From positions 42,444 to 106,443 of the forward strand of contig NZ_RKME01000020.1 in the NCBI RefSeq assembly GCF_003797825.1: a stretch of 64,000 nucleotides of DNA, in the 5' to 3' direction. Source of the DNA: Gordonia sp. OPL2. Its GTDB lineage: Bacteria > Actinomycetota > Actinomycetes > Mycobacteriales > Mycobacteriaceae. This document shows positions 41,106 through 50,477 of this stretch, in pieces; the first letter of the stretch is position 1, and each line of letters begins with the position of its first letter. The notes under the pieces were generated by a model that saw only the letters and a list, made by a program, of their open reading frames with translations, was not told the DNA's origin and did not search any database. A program made the translations under genes and the position numbers.

Positions 41106-43896
41106 CGCCTCGTCCGTCGACCCACCACTCGACCGGTGCCTCGGTGCGGACACCGTTGCGCTGCACCATCACCCACAGTTCATCGTGGATTCGGACCTCG
41201 CCGTGCAGAGTGTCGACGTCGCGCATCGCGGTGAACCGCATCGCCTCGGCACACTGCGCAGTCCCGGCGTCCCCGACGTCGCGGACCTCGGACTCGATCT
41301 CCTCCCCCGCGGTCGGCAGGTCGAGGATGTCGGCGAGCAGATCCGCGTCGTCGCCCTCGACGCGGGCACCGGCCAGAACGGCCTCCCCCGGGGCGAGCAC
41401 CTGCAGCACCCAGGGGGTGTCCACGACGACCGCGGTCTCCACGGCCTCGCCCGACATGGTCCGGACATGCTGCGGCACATCGAGTTCCGAGGTCATGATG
41501 ACTCCGTCGCGCACAGCGCGGACGACGGAACCGTAGGCGGATGCCGCCACTCCCGGGGTGATCGTGCGCTGCGGATCACCGAGATGCGCGAGGACGGTGT
41601 TCGCGTCGTCGGGAGACTCGATCTCGAGTCCCCCGAGAGCTGCGGCGAGAGCATCTGCATGCGGGTGGTCCAGGGCGTCACGGACACCGAGAACCCGCTC
41701 ATCAGAGGGCGATCGGTACCAACCGAGCCGGTGCCCGTCGACGACGGCGTGATGACGTAACCACCAGGCTGTGTATCCGTCACGGTCGGCCAGCACCGGC
41801 GCGAGTGCCTCGTCCGTGGCGAGCAGGGTCAGTGCCTCCGGCCACCGGTCGTCGGCGACCAGATCGAGGTCGCGCACGGCGATCAGGCGATCGGGCGGAT
41901 CGGCCGCCGACGACCACCACTCGTCCTCGTCGGGCAGATCGTGGTCGGGTCCGACGGGCAACTCGTCGACGACGGTGAGGAATCCCCAGCCGACACCGAT
42001 GCGGCGCAAGACCTCCGGGCCGACCGCGCGGACGAGGCCGTCGGCGACGACGCCGAACGGCGAGTCGTCGACGAGCACCGCGGCCAGTGGGCTGTCCGGC
42101 AGCAGGAGCTCGTCGGCCGGGCGCAGCGAACCGTCCTGATCGGGGATCAGCAAGCCCGACAACCATTCCGGTGCCACCGCTGATGGGTCGGTGGCCAGCA
42201 GCGCGAACACCGCGTCGGCGATCTCGCTCATCTCGTCGTCGTCGACGTCGGTGATGAGCTGTTCGAGGGCCGGATCGGACAGGGCTACCGACACCGACAG
42301 CGACTCGGCGCCAAGTCGCTCGACGAGCGGATGCCGGGCGTCGGCGTGCAGGGTGGGTACCCAGGGGATCGGGGTGTCGATGGTGTCCGCGACGAAGAGC
42401 CCGCGGGCGCCGATGTTCATCCGGCCGTCGGCCCGCGGGACCGGCAGCGCCCCCAGCTCTTCCACATCGGAGGCACTGATCACCAAGGGCGAGAGTGCCT
42501 CGTAGAGGTCGCGCCACCAGGTCGGGTCACGGTCGACGCCGATGAGCCGCTCGGCGAGGTCGGCCGGCCCGATCTCCGTCACGCCCACAGATCTCAGCCG
42601 CGCCAGATGCCGCCGCTCGGACACGTCCGGGTGCGCGAGGTCCCCCATCACAGGCGCGAGCACGTCGGCGAGCGCTGCGGTCAGATCGGGGAACACGACC
42701 GAACGGCTCGGGACGAGATCCGCGGCGGCGGAACCGCCCTCGGCCGGGTCTGTAGTCGCGGCGGGAAGCCAGGCCGCGTACCGCAATTCATCGATCACGG
42801 CGTCGCTCAGAGCGCTGTCGTCACGGTTGCGGCTGGCGGCGTGCGTCGGGATCAGCACCGGCCGCCACGACGCACGCACTGCGGCGATGAGGTCGCTGTA
42901 TCCAGCTGCGGCCGTGCCGATGTCGGCGTCCGGATGTAGGTGTCGCCGGTCGGGGGTCAGCGGCAGGTCGGTGATGACGCGTGCCGGCAACGACAGCTCG
43001 ATGTCGGTGGGTGTCGGCGCACACAGCACATTCGGATCGGGGCCACGCGGGCCGTCGGCGCCCAGTTCCACCAGCCACCGGGTAGCGCCGCCAGTCGACT
43101 CGGCCCACTGCCGTCGCTCGGTGCGGCCGCTCGTCTCGACGTCGACGATGGCCGTCGCGGTCGTCTCCGACAGCGGCTCCCGCCGAATCGACGCGACCGC
43201 GTCTGCCACCGAGACCTGCTCCAGTGCAGGAAGTTCCAGGAGAAGGTCGGTCGCCTGTGTCCGAGCCATGTCGATCAGGGCATCGACGGACACCCCGTCA
43301 CGCAGATGGAGGATGATCTCGGTGTCGAGACCCTTGGCCGGCGTCTCCGCCACCGGCCAGGCGAGCCGGAGCAGTGGCGGCACACCGCCGGGAGCCCCGA
43401 CGGCGACCCCGGAATCGACTGCGGCACGCACGGATTCGGCGCGGTCGAACACGATCGATCCCGTCGTGGACCGGACCTCGACGCGGTCGGCGACGGTTGC
43501 GGTCGCGGTGAAGCCGACCCCGAACCGGCCCACGTGCGGGGCCTGCGTCGATCCGGTCTTCGCCGAGACCCGGAGGGCGAGCAGGGATCGGACGCCGTCG
43601 ACGGTCAGCGGCGCCCCGGTGTTGCCGACATGCACCGTGGTGTCGGTGGCCCAGATGACCAGCCGGCCCGGCACACCGGACGCCGCGGCGGCATCGGCGG
43701 CGTTGGCGGCGAGTTCGGTGAACAGTCGATCGCGGTAGCCGACCGTGACCAGATCGGTCTCGGCGGCGACGTCCTCGGCCAGGCGGGTCGGCGATGTCCG
43801 CCAGGTGTCGAGTGTGGCCGAACGCAATGCGGCGAGACCGAACGCATCGGCGCCACCGGCCGCCCCTGCGGCACCGGCCCGGTCGGCGGCACTCAC
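41059..43896 (-). CDS. Sacsin/Hsp90-like GHKL ATPase-domain protein
   Basis: 945 residues. The N-terminal GHKL fold is visible: helix ELAANAADAA (61-70, Glu and Asn of the N-box), VHVGNTGAPLT (88-98, replacing DxGxG) and HVGRFGVGFTATATVADRVEV (121-140, G2 lid). The remaining 750 residues have no motif I recognise but contain repeated short WLP(A/V)-type and Asp-rich stretches. The family, annotated in actinobacteria as sacsin N-terminal ATP-binding-like or Hsp90-like, is thought to be chaperone-like. It starts 12 codons' width upstream of the DUF3027 gene in the opposite reading order: both run on the minus strand, DUF3027 second from the left, so DUF3027 is upstream and the stop-start gap is 14 nt. 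Confidence 0.82.
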   Translation of the reverse strand: MSAADRAGAAGAAGGADAFGLAALRSATLDTWRTSPTRLAEDVAAETDLVTVGYRDRLFTELAANAADAAAASGVPGRLVIWATDTTVHVGNTGAPLTVDGVRSLLALRVSAKTGSTQAPHVGRFGVGFTATATVADRVEVRSTTGSIVFDRAESVRAAVDSGVAVGAPGGVPPLLRLAWPVAETPAKGLDTEIILHLRDGVSVDALIDMARTQATDLLLELPALEQVSVADAVASIRREPLSETTATAIVDVETSGRTERRQWAESTGGATRWLVELGADGPRGPDPNVLCAPTPTDIELSLPARVITDLPLTPDRRHLHPDADIGTAAAGYSDLIAAVRASWRPVLIPTHAASRNRDDSALSDAVIDELRYAAWLPAATTDPAEGGSAAADLVPSRSVVFPDLTAALADVLAPVMGDLAHPDVSERRHLARLRSVGVTEIGPADLAERLIGVDRDPTWWRDLYEALSPLVISASDVEELGALPVPRADGRMNIGARGLFVADTIDTPIPWVPTLHADARHPLVERLGAESLSVSVALSDPALEQLITDVDDDEMSEIADAVFALLATDPSAVAPEWLSGLLIPDQDGSLRPADELLLPDSPLAAVLVDDSPFGVVADGLVRAVGPEVLRRIGVGWGFLTVVDELPVGPDHDLPDEDEWWSSAADPPDRLIAVRDLDLVADDRWPEALTLLATDEALAPVLADRDGYTAWWLRHHAVVDGHRLGWYRSPSDERVLGVRDALDHPHADALAAALGGLEIESPDDANTVLAHLGDPQRTITPGVAASAYGSVVRAVRDGVIMTSELDVPQHVRTMSGEAVETAVVVDTPWVLQVLAPGEAVLAGARVEGDDADLLADILDLPTAGEEIESEVRDVGDAGTAQCAEAMRFTAMRDVDTLHGEVRIHDELWVMVQRNGVRTEAPVEWWVDGRGVTHLRRWSSGHRSRP

Positions 43897-43910
43897 CGTG
43901 TCAGGGCGCC

Positions 43911-44708
43911 TCAGGAGGTCACGTCGCCGGCGGAGCCGACGCTGACGATCTCCAGCGCACCGTCGTCGTAGGCGTCGTAGGCCGGAGAACCATCACCCTT
44001 CGGCGCCGGGACGTCGGAGTGCGCCCCGCACCCGTAGTCGGCGGCCACGACGTGACCGTCGGCCGAGTACTCGTTGGCACACACCCCGAACGCCGGGCGC
44101 AACGCACCGGCGAGGGGAAGGTAGAAACCGCAGGTGGCACAGCTGTAGGCGGCGGCGACGGCCATGTCCGCACGCGGCCCGAAATCGCCGTCGTACCAGC
44201 GCTGCGCGGCCTCGTCGCGCCCTTCCCGGCTCAGCAGACGCCGTCGGCCCAGACCGAGTTCACCCGCGACCTGTCCGATCTCCTCGTCGTCGTCGGCGCT
44301 CGGCTCGTCGTCGGCGGGAAAGCGGAACTCGTCGCCGGTATCGATCTGGTTCGGCACCAGACGCGCGTCGTCGGGCTCTGCGGCCAGGACATCACCCGGG
44401 GTGAGGTCGCCGGCGGCGACGCGCTCGTTCCACGGCACCCAACTCGGGGCGAGCAGCGATCCCTCACCCGGGAGCAGCACGATCTCGGAGACCGTGATCT
44501 CGTCCGTGTCCGGCGCACCCGCCAGGACGACGCACCACTGCCAGCCGCGGTAGCCGACGAGTCCGGCCTCGAAGTAGTGGGCGACGGCCCACTCGCCCTC
44601 GGTGGCGCTCTCCAGGTGCGCGCCCGGATGTTGGCCGTCCTCGACGAGCGCCGCGCGCGCCACGTCGACGGCGGCACGCAGCCGGTCGGCGTCGAATGCA
44701 AGAGTCAC
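43911..44708 (-). CDS. DUF3027 protein
   Basis: 265 residues, Asp/Glu-rich, soluble. Conserved pieces: GEWAVAHYFEAGLVGYRGWQWCVVLAGAP (N-terminal), LLPGEGSLLAPSWVPWNERV, and a Cys pair in YSCATCGFYLPLAG with a further Cys in FGVCANEYSADG and DYGCGAHSD, probably a structural zinc site. The GTG start was chosen to give the family N-terminus VTLAFDADRLRAAV; the frame stays open far upstream but crosses the promoter region. Equivalent to M. tuberculosis Rv0877. Upstream of the sacsin-like gene by 14 nt; probably one operon. Function unknown. Confidence 0.85.
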   Translation of the reverse strand: MTLAFDADRLRAAVDVARAALVEDGQHPGAHLESATEGEWAVAHYFEAGLVGYRGWQWCVVLAGAPDTDEITVSEIVLLPGEGSLLAPSWVPWNERVAAGDLTPGDVLAAEPDDARLVPNQIDTGDEFRFPADDEPSADDDEEIGQVAGELGLGRRRLLSREGRDEAAQRWYDGDFGPRADMAVAAAYSCATCGFYLPLAGALRPAFGVCANEYSADGHVVAADYGCGAHSDVPAPKGDGSPAYDAYDDGALEIVSVGSAGDVTS

Positions 44709-44879
44709 CCGTCCAGTGTGCAACACCGCGTGACCTGCGCGGCACCGACCCGTCATTTGCGGTCTCGCGCGCCCGGATTCATCGCGTTCACCGTGCCCGG
44801 TCGTGAGCGAGGTCACCCCCGGCACGCGCGAGGCGGCCGTGCCGACACCGAGTCGGTGCGATGAGGAACAATTGGCGAT

Positions 44880-46904
44880 GTGAACCGACCCAGTCCCCGC
44901 TTTTCGCGGCGGGAGCAGAGCGAACCGACGGGGCCCGACCCCCGCGGCACGGCTCGCGACGCCGGGCCGGCCGACGACCGTCGCAACCACCGGCAGCATC
45001 CGGGCACCGCCAACTATCCGGCCGACGACGGCCGGACAGCGCACATCCCGCCGGGGGCGTCACGTCGTCCCACCGGTCGCCCCGTCAACCGCGGCCCCGC
45101 CGACCACGCCTACCTGCCACCCCGCACGCACAACCCGCATCTGCCACCGCTCGACGACGCCGGCCATCCCGATGCCGCCACCGACCGTCTCGGCGGCACG
45201 CGCGCGATGCCGAGCGACGTCCCCGGTGGGCGCGGTGTACCGAAGAAGATCACCGTCGCCCGGGTCGCCGCGATGCGCAGTCGCGAGCTGACCGGCCGCG
45301 GCATCGGGAAGATCTATCAGGCGGCCACCGCCGACGGGGCCGACCGATCGGGACTCACCGCGCTGACCCTGCCGGTCATCGTCAACTTCGCCGTCGACGC
45401 GGCCATGGCCGTCGCGCTGGCGAACACCCTGTTCTTCGCAGCGGCGACGGGTGAGTCGAAGACGAGCGTCGGCCTGTACCTCGCGCTCACCATTGCGCCG
45501 TTCGCGGTGATCGCACCGCTCATCGGGCCTCTGCTCGATCGTCTGCAGCACGGTCGGCGGATCGCGATGGCGACGACGTTCGGTCTCCGCGTGGTCCTGG
45601 CCCTGCTGATCATGGCGAACTGTTCCTGGGACTCGACCGCCCAGCAACTGCAGTACGACCCGTGGGTGCTCTATCCGTGTGCGCTCGGGCTGCTCGTGCT
45701 GTCGAAGTCGTTCGGCGTGCTGAAGTCGGCGGTCACGCCGCGCGTCGTCCCGCCGAGCATCGATCTGCCGCGGGTGAACTCCCGTCTGACCACCTTCGGC
45801 CTGATCGGCGGCACGATCATCGGCGGTGGTGTCGCCGCGTTCTTCGAACTGCTGCTCGCGAAGGTGCTGCCGATCCACATCCCGGGCGCCATGGCGTGGC
45901 TCGCGCTGATCGCCGCGGTCGGCGCGTACCTGTGCATGCGCATCCCGTCGTGGGTCGAGGTGACCGAGGGTGAGATCCCGACGACGCTGACCTATCACGG
46001 CGAACCGGCCGCACGTCCTGTCCGCGACGACGCGGGTGGCACCGGCCTGCGCGGCGCCCGCGAGACGGCGACCGCCATCGCCGCCAAGATGCGGCAGCCG
46101 CTGGGCCGCAAGGTGGTGGCCGGACTCTGGGGCAACGCCACGATCCGGATCCTGACCGGCTTCCTGACGCTCTACATCGCGTTCTACGCCAAGGCCCAGC
46201 AGGACGTGCACTCCGACTGGACACAGCTCGTCCTGCTCGGGGCCGTCGGTGCAGCCGCCGGTGTCGGCAACATGATCGGCAACGGTCTCGGCACACGCCT
46301 GGAGCTGAAGAATCCCCCGCAGATCGTGCTCTGGTGCACCGCCGCATGTTTCGTCGTCGCCACCCTCGCGGCGATCTTCGGCAACATCGTCGTCGCCACG
46401 GTCGCCGCGTTCATCGCGTCGGGGACGAGTGCTGTCGGCAAGGTGTGCCTGGACTCCTCGATCCAGGACGACCTGCCCGAGGAGTCACGGGCGTCGGCGT
46501 TCGGCCGGTCGGAGACGGTCCTGCAACTGGGCTGGGTGCTGGGCGCGAGCCTGGGCGTCCTGCTGCCGCCGACATTGTGGATCGGCTTCACCGTCGTCGC
46601 CGTCCTGCTCGGGATCGGACTGCTCCAGACCGTGCTGACCACACGGGGATCGTCGTTGGTCCCCGGTATCGGCGGCCGGCGCCCGGACTATGCGGAGCCG
46701 ACGGTGGCGATCCACCTCGGCGACGCCGACCGCATGACGCGTCGATCCGGCCATGTGCCGCCGTCGCAGGCCGCGACCCGGGCACATCCGGCCGCCGACG
46801 GCCTCCACGGAGCCGGATCGACCGCGCGGATGCCCGCCGAACGTCCGCGCACCGACCGGATCACCCCAGACCGAGATCGCACCGACCACACAGGACAGCC
46901 CTAG
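44880..46904 (+). CDS. MFS-fold membrane transporter, Rv0876c-like
   Basis: 674 residues: a disordered, Pro/Arg/Asp-rich N-terminus of about 115 residues, 11-12 hydrophobic segments (about 155-590) and a disordered C-terminal 80 residues. Between TM2 and TM3 is APLIGPLLDRLQHGRR, an MFS motif A variant. The long tails are typical of the mycobacterial Rv0876c family, a conserved MFS-like protein without known substrate. GTG start at 44880. Followed 3 nt after its stop by the DUF2771 gene, with which it forms an operon. Confidence 0.85.
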   Translation: MNRPSPRFSRREQSEPTGPDPRGTARDAGPADDRRNHRQHPGTANYPADDGRTAHIPPGASRRPTGRPVNRGPADHAYLPPRTHNPHLPPLDDAGHPDAATDRLGGTRAMPSDVPGGRGVPKKITVARVAAMRSRELTGRGIGKIYQAATADGADRSGLTALTLPVIVNFAVDAAMAVALANTLFFAAATGESKTSVGLYLALTIAPFAVIAPLIGPLLDRLQHGRRIAMATTFGLRVVLALLIMANCSWDSTAQQLQYDPWVLYPCALGLLVLSKSFGVLKSAVTPRVVPPSIDLPRVNSRLTTFGLIGGTIIGGGVAAFFELLLAKVLPIHIPGAMAWLALIAAVGAYLCMRIPSWVEVTEGEIPTTLTYHGEPAARPVRDDAGGTGLRGARETATAIAAKMRQPLGRKVVAGLWGNATIRILTGFLTLYIAFYAKAQQDVHSDWTQLVLLGAVGAAAGVGNMIGNGLGTRLELKNPPQIVLWCTAACFVVATLAAIFGNIVVATVAAFIASGTSAVGKVCLDSSIQDDLPEESRASAFGRSETVLQLGWVLGASLGVLLPPTLWIGFTVVAVLLGIGLLQTVLTTRGSSLVPGIGGRRPDYAEPTVAIHLGDADRMTRRSGHVPPSQAATRAHPAADGLHGAGSTARMPAERPRTDRITPDRDRTDHTGQP

Positions 46905-46907
46905 AAC

Positions 46908-47468
46908 GTGAATCTGAACAGCGGAGAGAAGAAGGCGCTCGGCGTCATCGCGGCGGTCGTCGTCGCGTTCGTGGTCGTCGTCGGCGGCACGGTGGTGTTC
47001 CTCACCAAGGACTCGTGGTCGGGGGACGACACCTCGCACGACGACATGTATCTGCAGCTCGCCGTCGGTGACCGGCTCGTCCGGGTCGAGCCGACCCGCA
47101 TGTGCGATGTGTTCCTGAAGAACTGCGAACCCGAGAAGCTCACCGACATGCGTATCCAGCGGGTGCCGGTACCCGTCGGCGAGACGGTGATGCTGTCGGT
47201 GTCACAGGGCATCGCGGAGTGGCCGTGGAACCTGGTCGTGCAGTATCTGACGCCGGATGGGCCGGATGGGACGTCCGTGCCGATGCGGTCGAACTCGACC
47301 TACACAACGGTCCTGCAATCCACGCCCGAACGGGTGCTGATCAACGTCGAGGTGCAGGTGCCGTCGGCTGTGGCCGACGCCGGCACCGACAACGTGATCG
47401 CCCGCGGATTCCTCGCCGCCAACACCACCCCCGACAACCTGCAGATGCGTGCGGCCCAACGGGGTTGA
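46908..47468 (+). CDS. DUF2771 membrane-anchored protein
   Basis: 186 residues. One N-terminal membrane segment (ALGVIAAVVVAFVVVVGGTVVFL, 10-32), then an exported beta-rich domain with two Cys (MCDVFLKNCEP), probably disulphide-linked. GTG start 3 nt after the MFS stop. Equivalent to Rv0875c in M. tuberculosis. Could be an accessory subunit of the MFS protein because the pair is conserved together (inference). Confidence 0.82.
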   Translation: MNLNSGEKKALGVIAAVVVAFVVVVGGTVVFLTKDSWSGDDTSHDDMYLQLAVGDRLVRVEPTRMCDVFLKNCEPEKLTDMRIQRVPVPVGETVMLSVSQGIAEWPWNLVVQYLTPDGPDGTSVPMRSNSTYTTVLQSTPERVLINVEVQVPSAVADAGTDNVIARGFLAANTTPDNLQMRAAQRG

Positions 47469-47509
47469 GCGGGTCCGCGGTCGAAGCCTCGCGGCGCCGC
47501 GACCCCCGC
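47469..47509. terminator. Possible bidirectional terminator between DUF2771 and cspB-like genes
   Basis: GGGTCCGCGG (47471) pairs with CCGCGACCC (47497), one bulged base, in the 45-nt convergent gap. GC-rich stem without a U-run. Confidence 0.4.
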
Positions 47510-47513
47510 GCCC

Positions 47514-47927
47514 TCAGCGTTCGAGTTCGCGGGTGACCGCGCGCACGACCTCGGAGATCCGCTGCGACGTCTTGCGGTCCGGGTAGCGGCCCTTGCGCAG
47601 CTCCGGCTGCACCGTCCCCTCGAGCAGGGTGATCAGGTCCGCCACCATGCCGTGCAGTTCGTCCGGGGTGTGCCGCTTGGTCTCCTTGCGGGCGGCCTCA
47701 CGGGTGTTCTTCGCGACGCTCGGGGCGGGGTCGAGAACGGTGACCGACAGGGCCTGTGGACCGCGACGGCCCGCGGCCATGCCGAATTCGACGCGTTGGC
47801 CGGGTTTGAGGCCCTCCACGCCCTCGGGCAGGGCCGACGAGCGGACGTAGACGTCCTCCCCGCTGTCCTGCGCGAGGAATCCGAAACCTTTGTCCGCGTC
47901 GTACCACTTCACCTTGCCGGTCGGCAC
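47514..47927 (-). CDS. cspB: Cold-shock-domain protein, CspB-like
   Basis: 137 residues. N-terminal cold-shock domain (1-65): PTGKVKWYDADKGFGFLAQDSGEDVYVRSSAL with the RNP1 (KGFGFL) and RNP2 (DVYVRSS) motifs, then a 70-residue charged helical tail (KNTREAARKETKRHTPDELHGM...) found in the Rv0871 type. Binds single-stranded RNA or DNA. GTG 47927 chosen because GAGGG lies 8 nt upstream; a GTG three codons earlier is possible. A TAGACT box at 48049-48054 (minus) would give a leader of about 115 nt, like the long leaders of cold-shock genes. Confidence 0.88.
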   Translation of the reverse strand: MPTGKVKWYDADKGFGFLAQDSGEDVYVRSSALPEGVEGLKPGQRVEFGMAAGRRGPQALSVTVLDPAPSVAKNTREAARKETKRHTPDELHGMVADLITLLEGTVQPELRKGRYPDRKTSQRISEVVRAVTRELER

Positions 47928-48129
47928 TGTGCTCACCCTCATCTGTGCATCGGAGTTCCATGACAAAAGCGCCCCTCACCTGACTTTCGGCTGGTCCGTC
48001 GAGCAGACCCGGCTCCATGTCAGATGATCCAGGCGCCAATGGGCACCAAGTCTAGCCAACGGCTCCGACGACGGTCACGTGGAATACCTCACCCTCGGCG
48101 TACGTCACGACTGAGGGAGGTGTTCTACC

Positions 48130-48348
48130 GTGGAAAGCATGAAGAGGCAATCGTCCCCGCGGCTGCTGCAGGCGGCCGGGGTGGTGTTCGCGGTCGGAGT
48201 GGCCGCGATCGTGGCGCTGTTCGTCACACCGCTGGTCACCGACGGCGGGACCGCACCGACGGTCGTCTACCTGCTCACCATGTGCGCGCCGCTCGGATTC
48301 GTCCTCGGCATCGTCTTCGCGTTGCGTTCCGGGCGGCGGACCCGATGA
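48130..48348 (+). CDS. Small two-TM membrane protein (Rv0870c-like)
   Basis: 72 residues: basic N-terminus MKRQSSPRLLQ, two hydrophobic segments (AAGVVFAVGVAAIVALFV; PTVVYLLTMCAPLGFVLGIVFAL) and a basic tail RSGRRTR. GTG at 48130 follows GGGAGG by 9 nt; an ATG three codons later is an alternative. First gene of a run in which the next start overlaps its stop (ATGA). Function unknown. Confidence 0.75.
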   Translation: MESMKRQSSPRLLQAAGVVFAVGVAAIVALFVTPLVTDGGTAPTVVYLLTMCAPLGFVLGIVFALRSGRRTR

Positions 48349-48893
48349 CGCTGGAGTCGGTCATCGTCGCCGCCGACGACCTCGCACCCGCCGCCGACAC
48401 GGAGGTGCTCAAGCAGGCGTACAGCTGCTTCCCGTCGGGCGTCGTCGCGGTCGCCTGCCGGGTTGCCGACGACGAGGGCGTCGCCACTCTCGCGGGCATG
48501 GCGGCCAGCGCCTTCACGACCGTGTCGCTGGACCCGCCGCTCGTCTCTCTCTGCGTGCAGAACACCTCGACGACCTGGCCGCGACTACGGTCGGCGCCGG
48601 CCATCGGGGTCAGCGTCTTCGCCCGCGATCAGTCCGACCTCTGCCGTCAGCTGGCCGGTCCGAGTGAGGGCCGGTTCGCCGGCATCACCCCGTTCGGCAC
48701 CGACGACGGCGCGGTCTTCATCCCCGACGCCGCCGCCAGTCTCTCGTGTTCGCTGTACAACGAGATCCCGGCGGGCGACCACACCCTCGTGCTGTTGCGT
48801 ATCGAATCGCTCCGATACGACGCGGGCGTCGAACCACTCGTCTTCCACGCCAGCACCTTTCGCTCGCTCGAGGCACTCCGGGGGCAGTCGTGA
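48345..48893 (+). CDS. Flavin reductase-like (FMN-binding split barrel) protein
   Basis: 182 residues. Split-barrel features: QAYSCFPSGVVAVAC, MAASAFTTVSLDPPLVSLCVQNTSTTWPRL and GRFAGITPFGTDDGA, the HpaC-like FMN reductase pattern. Reduces free FMN/FAD or serves a partner monooxygenase. Its ATG overlaps the stop of the membrane protein and its TGA overlaps the moaA start (GTGA), so it is embedded in the molybdopterin operon, where no such gene is present in the M. tuberculosis order as I recall it. Confidence 0.87.
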   Translation: MTLESVIVAADDLAPAADTEVLKQAYSCFPSGVVAVACRVADDEGVATLAGMAASAFTTVSLDPPLVSLCVQNTSTTWPRLRSAPAIGVSVFARDQSDLCRQLAGPSEGRFAGITPFGTDDGAVFIPDAAASLSCSLYNEIPAGDHTLVLLRIESLRYDAGVEPLVFHASTFRSLEALRGQS

Positions 48894-49978
48894 CCGTCGT
48901 CGCGCTCGGATTGCCCACCACCGCCTCCGCCGCGGCGGCACCGCCGGACACGCCGTCGGACGGTCCGCTGCGTGACCGTTTCGGCCGCATCGTCACCGAC
49001 CTGAGGGTGTCGGTGACCGATCGCTGCAACCTGCGCTGCACCTACTGCATGCCGGCTGAAGGACTCGACTGGCTGCCCACGGATGAGGTGCTGAGTACCG
49101 ATGAACTCATCCGGGTGATGACGGTCGCCGTGCGTGACCTGGGCATCCGGTCGATCCGCTTCACCGGCGGCGAACCACTCCTTCGTCGCGACCTCGAGCA
49201 CCTGATCGGCGCCGTCGCCGGACTGCCCGAACGACCCGAGATCGCGATGACCACCAACGGCCTCGGCCTGGCCCGTCGCATCGACGGCCTCGTCGCGGCC
49301 GGGCTCAGCCGGGTCAACGTGTCGCTCGACACCGTCGATCCCCAGCGGTTCGCGGAGATCACCCGACGAGACCGCCTCGACGATGTGCTCAGCGGGCTCG
49401 CCGCTGCGCGCGACTCCGCCCTGCGTTCGGTCAAGGTGAACGCCGTGCTGGCCGGCCACGAGGACCTCGCCCGGCTGCCCGACCTGCTGACCTTCTGCCT
49501 CGATCACGGCTATCAGCTGCGGATCATCGAGCAGATGCCGCTCGACGCAGATCACCGCTGGAACCGGTCCGCCATGGTCACCGCCGAGGAGATCCTGGCC
49601 GTCCTCCGGTCGCATTTCACCCTCCTGTCCGATCCGCGGCCGCGAGGGAGTGCACCGGCGGCCACGTGGCTGGTGGACGGATACGACGTCGACGGCGAGC
49701 CCGCACGCGTCGGCGTGATCGCCTCGGTCACCCGCCCGTTCTGCGGCGACTGCGACCGTGCTCGCCTCACCGCCGACGGCGCTCTGCGCAACTGTCTGTT
49801 CGCGGAGTCGGAGACCGACCTGCGCGGGATTCTGCGGGGCGATCTGCCCGAGAAGGACATCGACGAGGCCATCGCCCGACGGTGGCGCGGCAACGTCTGG
49901 ACCAAGGCCGCGGGCCACGGCGTCAACGATCCGGACTTCCATCAACCCACCCGGCCGATGTCGGCCATCGGGGGCTGA
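48890..49978 (+). CDS. moaA: GTP 3',8-cyclase MoaA (molybdopterin step 1)
   Basis: Radical-SAM enzyme converting GTP to the 8-cyclised intermediate of molybdopterin synthesis with MoaC. 362 residues: N-terminal cluster C46NLRC50TYC53, FTGGEPLLRRDL, second cluster CGDCDRARLTADGALRNC, and the required C-terminal Gly-Gly (MSAIGG). GTG start overlaps the flavin-reductase stop. An N-terminal stretch of about 25 residues (TTASAAAAPPDTPSDG) is extra. Followed 6 nt later by moaD. Confidence 0.95.
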   Translation: MTVVALGLPTTASAAAAPPDTPSDGPLRDRFGRIVTDLRVSVTDRCNLRCTYCMPAEGLDWLPTDEVLSTDELIRVMTVAVRDLGIRSIRFTGGEPLLRRDLEHLIGAVAGLPERPEIAMTTNGLGLARRIDGLVAAGLSRVNVSLDTVDPQRFAEITRRDRLDDVLSGLAAARDSALRSVKVNAVLAGHEDLARLPDLLTFCLDHGYQLRIIEQMPLDADHRWNRSAMVTAEEILAVLRSHFTLLSDPRPRGSAPAATWLVDGYDVDGEPARVGVIASVTRPFCGDCDRARLTADGALRNCLFAESETDLRGILRGDLPEKDIDEAIARRWRGNVWTKAAGHGVNDPDFHQPTRPMSAIGG

Positions 49979-49984
49979 GCGCGC

Positions 49985-50233
49985 ATGCGACTGACCATCC
50001 GATACTTCGCTGCCGCGCGCGCCGCCGCGGGCACCGAGTCCGCCGTCGTCGACATCGACGCCGACGCCACTCTGGGGCAGCTCGAATCGCTCCTCGCCGC
50101 CGGCAACCCCGATCTCGAACGCGTACTCGCACGATGCTCATATCTGCGCGACTCGATCGCGGTCTGCGACCGGGGCGTCCGACTCGGTCGATGCGACACC
50201 GTCGACGTGCTGCCGCCATTCGCAGGTGGCTGA
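49985..50233 (+). CDS. moaD: Molybdopterin synthase small subunit MoaD
   Basis: 82 residues, ubiquitin-like, ending PPFAGG; the terminal Gly is thiocarboxylated to give sulfur to precursor Z in complex with MoaE, which is encoded on the other strand at 52084-52518. MRLTIRYFAAARAAAGTE and DVLPPFAGG are the family ends. ATG 6 nt after moaA, no obvious ribosome site, so probably coupled. Confidence 0.92.
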   Translation: MRLTIRYFAAARAAAGTESAVVDIDADATLGQLESLLAAGNPDLERVLARCSYLRDSIAVCDRGVRLGRCDTVDVLPPFAGG

Positions 50234-50477
50234 CGCCACAATCGGCCTGTGAGCTTCCTCACATAACGGGACGATAACGAGAAGGACACAAGTCGACTAT
50301 CGCCCCGTGAGCAGGGATGACGCCAGATGTGGGTCGAAAGCCCCACTCAGGCCTCGAAAACTGGCTTGCCAACAACGTGATTCGTCCACGCAGACGTCGT
50401 AGTGTGACTGAACGACGCCCTCGGGGGTCACAGATCAGTAACCACATACATAACGTTCCGTCGGCCGCGCCGAGCCT

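Noticed and set aside
45060..46211. 383-codon minus-strand ORF opposite the MFS gene
   Set aside because: Arg/Gly/Asp-rich antisense shadow with no motif.
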